Positions 10,321-19,897 of a DNA stretch of 64,000 nucleotides are shown here, in pieces. Positions within the stretch are counted from its first letter, which is position 1; the number at the start of each line of letters is the position of its first letter. The stretch is from Zygnema cylindricum (Eukaryota > Streptophyta > Zygnematophyceae > Zygnematales > Zygnemataceae). The position numbers and the translations under genes were made by a program. The notes beneath the pieces are model-generated. The model had not been told where the DNA came from, did not search any database, and worked only from the letters and a program-made list of their open reading frames with translations. The stretch lies in NCBI GenBank assembly GCA_037447655.1, contig JBBHKE010001954.1, forward strand, positions 205,941 to 269,940. Reading direction: 5' to 3'.

Positions 10321-11354
10321 TGTAACTCTGAGACCTCCATAGGTCCTCAGAGTAGGCAACTCACACTAAGCTTCTAAGATAACCCTAACCCGTTTGTGTT
10401 TCAGCAAATATAACTGCCACTGTGACAGACAAAAGCTCTGACCAACTTCACCCATGTGAAGGCAAGACTCCTCTGAGTCTGTAGCAAAAAGAATCTCCGA
10501 ATTTGCTCCCCTGAGCAGTAAGTTATGGAGGGTCAAAGTTAACCTTTTGTATAATAGCTCCCTGGGAGAGACCGTCCATCTATCAAATTTTTCTAAGTCG
10601 CATCTCTCTCTAAAACTCTATCTACTGAAGTACGGCACCAATCATAACACTGTATCGTACAGAAAGGTACAGGTGTCGGTGTAATATTTGTACGGTTATT
10701 CTACAACATGGCCAACAAGTCGACCCATGTCATTTTGGATCTGTTGCAGTAATCCCCGGAGATGCCGTATTCCAATATGGGTGCGCCACGTGTCAATCGA
10801 TGTGATGTTGACCGCAAACCGCCGAAAAACCTATTCCACGATCTCGGCAGGCTTCTCGGCCGTCCGATTAAACCGCATTTCCATCGTAGCCGTCATAAAT
10901 ACTTGCCCGATATTTGTTTCGCCTTCGAAACAAAGTGCGCGGTATCCATTTCAAATTTTACGTACGTCGTACAACACAAATTGCATCGATGTCAAAATAT
11001 CACGTTAAATGAAATAGCATACGTGTGAGTATTTATCTTATTATCAAACCCTATATCGTATAACCTTAAACTTGGACTAATTGGCTAAGGCAACCGGCTA
11101 CTGGCGGCTCTAACGGACGGCATGTACCAAGTTCAAATCTCGGGTCCGTCAATTACTATTTTGGTAAATTTACCAATCTAATGTCGGTCACCGTCTGGAT
11201 AGCATAGGCGACCATGGCTCTATCTCCCTCTCCAACTTTCACTGCCTGCGACAACTGTGGGAGCTGGAGAGAGGAGTTAGAGGCATACTGCCTCTACTTC
11301 TTTTCTGCATTTTACAAAACCTAGGAAATACCAAAATAGCCTTTAATTTGTACA
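10321..11354 (-). repeat. Complete 3' LTR of Copia copy B
   Basis: 1034 bp from TGTAACTCTGAG to TTTGTACA. On the element's own strand it would read TGTA...TACA, a normal LTR terminal inverted repeat. Near the left end, 10327-10353 forms a hairpin (CTCTGAG and ACCT pairing with AGGT and CTCAGAG across a CCAT loop). The tRNA-like module lies at 11075-11150. Confidence 0.9.
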
Positions 11355-11367
11355 CTCCCGTTATTTT

Positions 11368-11900
11368 CTAGTCACTATTTATTTTAAGACCACACTTCTC
11401 CAGGCAGAAAATTAGTTTAGGGGAAGGCACAGGTTTGGTCAACATATCTGCTACCATTTCACTATCTGGTTTATACTCCAAACTGATTATTTTGTATTCT
11501 ACTTTCTCCCTAACAAAGCTAAGTCTGATGTCCATGTGTTTGGCTTTAAAGCAATGTTTAGGATTGGCAGAAATGGAAATGGCTGCCTGATTATCACAAA
11601 ACACCTTTTGGACACCACACTTAAGATGACCAAGCTCACCAAGCAAAGACTTAACCCACATTAATTCTTTTACAGCAGAGCAAGAAGCCATGTACTCAGC
11701 CTCCATGGTGGACTGAGCAATGACCTTTTGTTGCTAGGTGCTCCAGCAGCAAGCCCCATCACCCACATACAATAGATATCCAGATGTACATCTCCTCATA
11801 GGAGCATCCCCATAGCTGGCTTCACTCCAAGTGGTGATGTCACTATTGTTCCCACCCAAATGCAACCATAGATCCCTAGTCCCTATGAGATATCTAAGGA
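11368..11900 (-). pseudogene. Copia copy B RNase H
   Basis: The minus strand encodes MEAEYMASCSAVKELMWVKS, VFCDNQAAISISANPKH, FKAKHMDIRLS and LTKPVPSPKLIFC, the C-terminal two thirds of Copia RNase H. Upstream sequence continues the domain in another frame (about 11707-11900). Its end lies close to the polypurine tract and LTR, as expected. Confidence 0.87.
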
Positions 11901-11925
11901 CTCTCCTAGCTGCCTCCCAATCTTT

Positions 11926-12931
11926 CTAAATGGGAGCATTCAGACTCCTACTTAGTACTTCTACAGCTGCGGCTATGTCCGGACGGGTAGAATTCATGAA
12001 ATATATTAGGTTTCCCACTATTTGTCTATAAGGGATGGTCCGCATAAATCTTTTCTCTTCCGGGACTACCTCATCATCTAATATTATAACTCCGTTTTCC
12101 ACACTCCCCTCACTTCCCTTCTTTAACTCCACAGTCGTGGTACAACTATTAGCCTTGTCCATTTGGAATTTTTCTAACATGTTTCCAATGACCTCTTTTT
12201 GAGTTAATCTATTATTTTTCTATCTCTGTCTCTCTCTACCTGAATTCCCAAAATATACCTTGCTTCTCCCATATCCTTCATCTCAAATCTTCCTTTTAGA
12301 TCATTTTTCAACTTATTTATTTTATCCATAAATTTACTTAAAACAAGCAAGTCAACAACATATATTGCAATAAAAATATTTCCTTCCTCATCTTCAAACA
12401 AATAAATAGAGTGATCTGAGCTGATCCGAATATATCCCAAACCTGTAAGAAACTCATCGAGCTTCTTGTTCCATTGCCGGGGCCCCTATTTCAGCCCCTA
12501 CAAAGATTTGATCAATCGGCATACCTTGCTTTCCTCCCCTTGCTCTACAAATCCTTCTGGCTGTCGCATAAAAATTTCCTCTTCCAACTCTCCATGTAGA
12601 AAGGTCGTCTTGATGTCCATCGGATGCACTTCCATGTCTTTTGCTGCGGCCATAGTGAGAAGTATCCGAAGCGAAGCAAACCTGACGACTGGAGCAAAAG
12701 TCTCCTCGTAGTCAATTCCCTCTTTTTGGGTAAATCCTTTCGCCACTAACCTGCCTTATAGCGCTCAATGGTAATATCCGGGTTGAGTTTCAGCTTAAAT
12801 ACCCACTTACACCCAATTGGCTTCATGTCAGGAGGACAATTCATCAATTCCCATGTATCGCCAGCCATAATTGAGCCCATCTCCTCATTAATGGTTGTTT
12901 TCCACCGGTTTCTCTCAGAACAAGTCATTGC
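11926..12931 (-). pseudogene. Copia copy B reverse transcriptase (YVDD lost)
   Basis: Fragments at 12746-12934, 12498-12746, 12204-12440 and 11926-12180 together cover the Copia reverse transcriptase from RNRWKTTINEE through [20 protein letters not shown] to the RNase H connection. The catalytic box reads IAIYVVDLLVLS: the first Asp of YVDD is Val (GAT to GTT), which should abolish activity. Several frameshifts separate the pieces. The domain is cut at 12931 by the deletion join to the 5' LTR. Confidence 0.87.
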
Positions 12932-13647
12932 CAATCATAATACTGTATCGTACAAAAAGGTACAGGTGCCGGTGTAATATCTGTACGGTCATTGTACGAC
13001 ATGGCCAACAAGTCGACACATGTCATTTTGGATTTGTTCGAGTAATCCCCCAAGATGCCGTATTCCAATATGGGTGTGCCACGTGTCAATCGATGTGACG
13101 TTGACCGCAAACCGCCGAAAAACCAATTCCGCGATCTCGGCATGCTTCTCGGCCGTCCGATTAAACCGGATTTTAATTGTAGCCGTCATAAATACTTGCG
13201 CGATATTTGTTTCCCCTTCGAAACAAAGTGCGCGGTATCTGTTTCGGATGTTCTGTACGCCGTACAACACAAACTGTATCTATGTCAAAATATTCCGTTA
13301 AATGAAATAGCCTACGTGTGAGTATTTATCTAATTATCAAACCCTTTATCGTATAACCTTGATCTTGGACTAATTTGCTAAGGCAACCGGCTAACGGCGG
13401 CTGTGACGGACGGCAGGTACCAAGTTCAAATCCCGAGTCTGTCAATTACTATTTTGGTAAATCCACCAATCAAATGTCTGTCCCCGTATGGATAGCATAG
13501 GCAGCCATGGCTCTATCTCCCTCTCCAACTTTTAATGACTACGAAAAGGGTGGGAGTTGGAGAGAGGAGTTAGAGGGAGACTACTTGTGCTTCTTTTGTG
13601 CATTTTACAAAACCTTGAAAATACTAAAATAGCCTTTAATTTCTAGA
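12932..13647 (-). repeat. Truncated 5' LTR of Copia copy B
   Basis: It starts abruptly at AATCATAATACTGTATCG, which is interior LTR sequence, and ends TTTCTAGA where the family has TTTCTACA. The bases CC at the join fit both parents, suggesting microhomology-mediated deletion. The tRNA-like module is kept at 13368-13443. Confidence 0.87.
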
Positions 13648-13652
13648 GGTTT

Positions 13653-14480
13653 TTTTGTGTCTTTTTCTTGTAAAACTTAGAGCCGTACCGCGTAAGTTTT
13701 AACCGTACAAAAAAATAGAGAAAATATAAAGTTCATTTTGCGTCATCATCGAATTTAAGATGTACTACATGTTGTCGTTTTGTGTTCTTCGTCCCACGGC
13801 CACTCAAAAAAACGTCATCTTCAAACTCTTTTTTAAATCACAGGGAAGATGTGTTTTAAAGCAAAGAATTTTCAAAAAACAAATAGAAACACGTAGTCGC
13901 ATGTGTAAAAAAATTTCAATAAATTTCAAAAGAATTCAAGCGACGACGAAAAGTGCACGATTCGCTATGTTTTGTCCGTTTGCGTTCAAGTAAGACAAAG
14001 TAAAGTACACAATTTGTTTGGTTTTGTCTGTTTGCGCCTGATACGGATTTTATTTCGCCAGGGGTCTTAAGATCCGATGCCATTTCACGTCTAGCGAAGA
14101 AGAGACGCAAAGGCAAAGTGTATCTTCTTCAATCGTGAAACAGCGCAGGCTAGATGGGGGTACGTCTACAATGTCACGAAAAGTCATGCGACGTGACAAG
14201 CAGTTACAAAAAATAACGTGCGTCATCACAGATTGTACACTGTCGAGAGTCGTCACGGGCATCGTCGACGTATTCAATCGTCACGCCCTTAAGTGACAAC
14301 TTCATTTGGTACACATAGGGACACCCGAAATCCGGGTCCGCCGGATCTACGCTAAAAAACGCAGTAAATTCTCTAAGTTTCAAGTACATGGAGACGCACC
14401 CTTACATGGTTAGCTTCAAGTGGGGGAGTACAGTACTGTAGTCAACAACTCAACATAGGATGGTCGGCGAGGCTAGTAAT
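13653..14480. other. No gene recognised
   Basis: AT-rich spacer with small open frames on both strands and no recognisable motif. Confidence 0.5.
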
Positions 14481-14486
14481 TTGTTC

Positions 14487-15065
14487 CGACTAGTAAATCA
14501 ACGCGCATTACACGGGCATGGGCTGTGTTCTGTTTTATCATGCCCGTTTATCAAGTAACTGTCCGTTTATCAAGTATCATGCTCGTAGCACGCGCATGGA
14601 CCGTTTACTGTTTATCAAAAGGTGTAAGTAATGTACTATTATACTATTGAAGATGTCTGTACGTACATTTGTAGGCACGACCCAAAATTGCACAGCGATT
14701 GACGGTAAATTAAGCAAATAATTAATGACACAAAATCATACTTCTTGAAAAGGACGGTAATTTTCTGCACTACCACAAATGAAATGAAGCATCCACAATC
14801 TGATGGTCAAAAACGATTGCAGAGGGGGTACTTTGAAAGTTACCTGATCGGTGAGGTCGGCCGAGGGACAAAGTTAACCCTTTCTGACGCCAAATCAGTG
14901 CGCGTTACTCGGGCATGGACCGCATCCTATTTATCGTGCCCGTTGATTGTGCCCGTCATTCGTACTTATTGATCGTGCCCGTTGATTAAACCCGCTAATC
15001 GTGCCCGTTTTTCATGCCCGTCGATCGTGCCCATTACAGGCGCATGGACCGTGTCCTTTTTATCG
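14487..15065. repeat. Cluster of irregular CGTGCCCGTT(G)AT repeats
   Basis: The word TGCCCGTTGAT or close variants (TGCCCGTTTATC, TGCCCGTCGATCG, GCGCGTTACTCGGGCATGG) recurs many times between 14487 and 15065, with spacing too irregular for a clean tandem array. A related stretch lies at about 5775-5830 (AGTAAATCAACGCCCGTTAC). No coding capacity is evident. Confidence 0.55.
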
Positions 15066-15069
15066 AATC

Positions 15070-16742
15070 GTTTGAGTAGGATTCTACTCTTTTAGACGTC
15101 TGTACTGACATTTGTAGACGAAACCCGAAATAACGCAATGATTGACGCAAAATCTGATCCGTTTGTTGACGTCGGCCGAGGGACACGCCGTTTACGGGTG
15201 AAAATAGACGGAAAGTGGGCCTATTTAGAGATTTTCAAATGGACAACCAAAGGTCTAAAACTTGTTCTAAGATTTGGACTTGAAAGTGTTTAATGTCCAT
15301 GGTATAGGACGAAAGCGTTGGTAGATGTAGATGGTTTACATATGGATAAAGTTGTGATCTGCCTGTGAGTAAATATAACATTTGCAAGGTGTACAGTATA
15401 GGGCCAGTTCTCCCAGGTGTTAAGGGCTTGAGTAGGAGACACGGTCTCAACTCTATTATACTATTTTGGATAATATACTTGTTACACCATTTTGTATGTA
15501 GTATATTGATAGGCCGTGAGAAAATGGAATGAGAGACAGATATATCAATTATTTATTTGTTGTTTTCACGATTGAGATGTGTGATGTTGCATGTTTGTGA
15601 TTGCATTCGAATAATCAGATAGTGCCCAATTTCGTTTTTGTTGTTAGTGATACGCTTAAAATTTCGTTAGATTATAAGTTTGGGAGCAATTATCCAACGT
15701 GAAAAATAATCCATCGAATGCGTTAGATAAATTGCAAACACAATGTATGTTTTGTACTATTTGAAATATCTTTGCGCCATTCCTCAAAGAAGAGTGTGTA
15801 TTGCATTCCTAATTCATTGACTCTTGGCGGATTGAAGTAACTTTCAAAATAATAACAAAAGGGGCAATTATGTAATAAGGTCATTATGCTCAAGAATTGG
15901 TACGCCACGGTCTTATGATTATGATATTGAAGCTAGTAGACGATAAACCAAGCATTTGCTTACTTTTTATATTTTTACATATAGAAAAAAAAACATTAAG
16001 AGATGTATTATTAAAGACCCAACAAGAATCCATGTTTATACAAGAGCATCGTTGCACATGGATGGTTGAGGATGCAACTGGCCTGTAAGGAACTTGACTA
16101 TGCGCACGAAGATGCAGATACAAAATCGAAACCTCACATTCGTTTTCTAACAACTTCTTACGCTATTGTGGTTTATGATATTATGAAGGTAGGGGATCGA
16201 CTGACTGTTCCTCACCTCGCATGTCGACTTTTTACCGCTTACACATCCACGTGGCCGTCCAATATGCGCAATATTGTACCCTTATCGGGCATAACACTGT
16301 GGCAAATATTGGTCATGGACTTCAAATTATTGTCAGTTTGCTTGGTGCCTACATGTAATATTTATAATTTGAAATTTTAGTTTGGCGTGGTATTAACATC
16401 TCGGCCGTGGGCCCTCATTTTTTACTGTTTTTTGGGTGTGGTGTAGTGGTAATTGTTATTATAGTGGTGTATTTGTTGTTTTATATTCCAATTTCTTTTG
16501 TTTAGATTTACTTTGAGTTTCTTTTGCTTGAATTGAAGTCCACAGGAATTTGCATCCCTCACCTTAAATAGGCGTCAACAATTTAAAATTATAATCATGC
16601 TCCGTACCTTGGTAGTACAACCATCGCCTTTCTGGAAATAATTATTTCTATGTACTTTCAAATATTCTATGATAGAAAGCGTGAAAACCCCTTTTTAAAA
16701 ATCACTCGCCATCAACCGTATTTAAATTTTAATATGTCATTC
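15070..16742. other. No gene recognised
   Basis: About 1.7 kb of AT-rich sequence with only short open frames. I recognise no domain, RNA or element ends here. Confidence 0.5.
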
Positions 16743-16932
16743 AGCGTGAAGTTCCATCAGACGAAAAGTGAGGTTGCTTACACAAGTTCAGACCTATCTA
16801 TACTATGTCGTACCTCTTATTTTGTTTTTATCTAGAAAACAACATTACAGAGAATCTTGCCAAAATTCTCCAAATGTTTGGGAGTTAATAATGACCGTTA
16901 GATATTTTTTCGCGAAGCATTCGCTTCGAAAG

Positions 16933-16982
16933 TTTCTGTAATTGGTGATGTACCTCGCGAGGTACATCACCAATTACAGAAA
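16933..16982. repeat. 50-bp perfect palindrome
   Basis: Bases 16933-16957 (starting TTTCTGTAATTGGTG) are exactly the reverse complement of 16958-16982, with no loop: 25 bp per arm. A 48-bp counterpart lies at 42726-42773 and a degenerate one near 41318-41374. Directly to the left is the TTCGCGAAGCATTCGCTTCG block that also flanks the counterpart. Confidence 0.9.
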
Positions 16983-17234
16983 AAATTGAGCCGCGACACG
17001 CTGGATACTGAGCATACGTGTTGAAATGGCAACCAACAGAAATCAAAAAATTTCGCACACGATATACGCATTAAAAAATCCAACAGAAAACACAAACGAA
17101 ATCTCGTAACGCAACTTTGTCTGCTAGTTTTGTTAGTGCCCATTCGTCACACTATTTTTGGCAACGCTCATTCGTCACGCGTAAAAACAAATCGTCACAC
17201 GTAAAAATAGGAACCCTAAAAAAATGAGGTGGTA

Positions 17235-17773
17235 CACCGCGCATCGTTATTAGTGTCAAAGTTTAAATAGTGTGGAAGTAAATATACCGTCATTGACGCT
17301 AATTAAGATTTTTTATTTTTTTTTAAAAGGTGTATTCTAATTTCGGCATTTATGCTAATTTGGGAACAGCAAAAATGGAATATTCGTTGTACGATTATAT
17401 ACATTAATATATGTATCCGTACAAAATATTAAAAATCGTACGCCGTCGTGAAATTTAAATATCCGTACATGTAAGACTAATTTACGTGTCAGAAACAATC
17501 CCGTTTTTTTAGCGCACGATCCTATGCGTGCGCGTCTGATTTAACTCATTTTTTGTAAAATTTTCACTTGAAAAGGTACATTTATGTACGGTATGACATC
17601 GACCGTACACCACACTATTTTAGATATTATTGTAATTCGTCCTTTACGCTATTTTGTACGGTACCTTAATTAACGTCAAGGAAAAATTAAAATCATGTAT
17701 CATATTTGAGGAAAAAAATCAAAATTTTAAGAACCCAAACTAGTGTCGTTGACACTAATAACGATGCGCGGTG
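17235..17773. mobile_element. CACCG-family TIR element, 539 bp
   Basis: CACCGCGCATCGTTATTAG at the left and CTAATAACGATGCGCGGTG at the right form a near-perfect terminal inverted repeat of at least 24 bp, flanked by TA on each side (17233-17234, 17774-17775). It is non-autonomous. The copy at 41633-42161 is the same element in the opposite orientation. Confidence 0.85.
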
Positions 17774-18039
17774 TACTTGACAATGCGTCTGCAAAGAGTA
17801 CAAATTACAAAAGTTGTGTTGCACGATCACCTGGTACGCACGTACATGGTACGCAAATGAAGATTTTTGGTCGGTGTGAAAATCATTGACGATTTTCAAT
17901 ATCAGATCTGTAGTTAGGTGGCATCTTTCTTTTGCTAACACGTGGATTACAGACTCTGTGCAATGGAACTTCGTTCAAATTGTAGCATTCTGTAATGTTG
18001 GCCGTACAATAACAGAATGTCCTAATGGAACCTCACCCT

Positions 18040-19677
18040 CAGTTAATGAAACGAATTGTTGAACTGCTTCCGCGTTCGACAGGGAGGACAATTACGGGTA
18101 TATACTTCTTTAATAATTATTATTAGGGTTTTTATGTCTGTTATTCTGTACAGTACGTTCACTTGTGTTGCGTAGCTTTATCGCTTGCTAACGGCCACCT
18201 GTGGAATATTCACAGATCTTCGAAAACTGGCAATCTGTACGGCAGAGATGACGTTAACGTACTTGAACAACCTGGCAGAGATTTATCGTTAAGACTTTTG
18301 TCGCGTGGCTCACAAATATGGTCACGTCACTCTGGTGTGGCCCGAGATAGAAGGCCCAGGGGACACAGATGTCGCCAAAATATAAGAGCAAATGTCCATT
18401 CGTAACGGAGAGCTCTCCGTTAAGCTTGTCGTGTACGATAATGAGAACGGAGAAGAAAAATTAATATTATCCCTCCATTTGGGACGAAACAAACAAAAAA
18501 GATGCAGCCACGTGTATATGTATATGTGTCAACCTGGCAACGGTGAAAGTTTCGGAAAGTGAAAAAATAAACGTGAAAAGTTTTCAAACATAGTGTTCAA
18601 AAAGTTTTTAAGTCTTCGCTACAATCCACAGCCGTACGTTCTCGAGGAAGTTCTTTGTCCATCGTTGTTTTGTCATTATCTGGTGAAACCTTTTTTTTTC
18701 CCGAGATCGTGCAATGACACGACGTCAAGTATTTGGGCGCCGCAACCGACAAAAATTCTGGACGCCTTCCAAGTGGTCAATTTTTTTGTTAATTTCCAGA
18801 CGAAGAAGTGAGGCGGTTATTTTTGTTCGGGAGGAAAAGTGCTCGCCGATCCGTTAACTTTTCACGAAGGCCCCGCGTTACAGGGGACAAATGAGCTACA
18901 GTACTTTCCGCAAAATGTGGGGGACGGTTGGGCCATGTTTGTACACGTGTGGGTTAAGTGGAGAAAAATATAATGATACAATAATATTGCCCAAAAAGAA
19001 TTTGGAAACTTTTTTACCAGCCGAAACAAGCAAACTGGTTCGCCAAAATCTGGGAATTGATTATTTCAAATTAACGACACGCGTAAAAAAGCAAAAAAAT
19101 AAAATCGTACATAGTTTTGTCCTCCCCAGACTTCTTTATATATTTTTGTTTGTAACTTCCACGCTGCCATTTCATTGGTCTAATTATAGACCTCGCTCGT
19201 GCCATGAACCCTAATACCGGGTGAACGTGCCAAAATATTGAAATAACCTCTTGTCACCCAAAAATTGGCCAATAGGCGCCAGTCTGACGTACGGTAGTCC
19301 GACATCACACCAAGAAAAAACGCCGAAGTTTCCGTTCTCCTTCGTCGGATACGGATTACAGACGTGCGTGTTTTTTCTTTAAACGACAGAGATACGTACA
19401 CACCTTGTCACCCAAATATTTTCCACTCGATTTGCCGTACGTGGTCGGTTTCTGGCTTCTGGTGAAAGGCGACCTGTAAATTTTTGTCCGCTTCTGCCAA
19501 AAAAATTTACTGTTAAGTTCACGAAATCGGCTCCAGGGGGTTGAATGTCGGCGGCCTATCGTAAACGTATTCAAAAGTCACAAAGGTATTCAAATTTCAA
19601 ATTTCTCATAATTTCCTTTCTTGATCGACGACCGCCAGGAAGGGTACAAAGGGACAGTATTGAAAATCCTTTCACTA
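18040..19677. other. No gene recognised
   Basis: Short open frames on both strands but no domain or motif that I can support. Confidence 0.5.
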
Positions 19678-19895
19678 CACAGCTAATCGTTATTAGCGTT
19701 GAAGATTTATTAGTGTTAATGCAAAATTATAATTAACAACATTAATTAAGTGCAATGAGACGTGACATACTATAGGCCACGTGGCAAAATGTAGTCCACG
19801 TTCTTAAATAACGTTGTTGACTCTATTTTGTCATTTTTGGTCAAAAAAAGTTGCGACTGAATTAGTGTTATTAACAGTAATAACGATTAGCGGTG
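19678..19895. mobile_element. Short CACCG-type TIR element, 218 bp
   Basis: Left end CACAGCTAATCGTTATTAGC and right end TAATAACGATTAGCGGTG are inverted, with TA flanks (19676-19677, 19896-19897). The interior (GACGTG...GTAGTCCACG...TTAAATA) is shared with the fragment at 50470-50595, so this is a distinct short subfamily. Confidence 0.72.
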
Positions 19896-19897
19896 TA

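Larger units (their letters stand above)
10321..13647 (-). mobile_element. Copia copy B: internally deleted derivative with 5-bp target duplication
   Basis: A 3' LTR (10321-11354), RNase H and reverse-transcriptase remains (11355-12931), and a truncated 5' LTR (12932-13647). The pentamer GGTTT occurs directly before 10321 (10316-10320) and directly after 13647 (13648-13652), a perfect 5-bp target duplication that fixes the element's ends. Gag, protease, integrase, PBS and inner 5' LTR are absent, removed by one deletion with a join at about 12932. Confidence 0.9.
16743..18039. mobile_element. GTTCCAT-TIR element 1, carrying a nested CACCG element
   Basis: Ends are AGCGTGAAGTTCCAT on the left and the inverted counterpart ATGGAACCTCACCCT on the right, a 15-bp imperfect terminal inverted repeat. 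It is related to 40827-41558 and 42400-42970 (shared blocks around GTGGATTACAGACTCTG, CATGGTACGC and the central palindrome). A CACCG element sits inside at 17235-17773; element 2 lacks it. No transposase is seen. I could not find a convincing target duplication. Confidence 0.6.
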
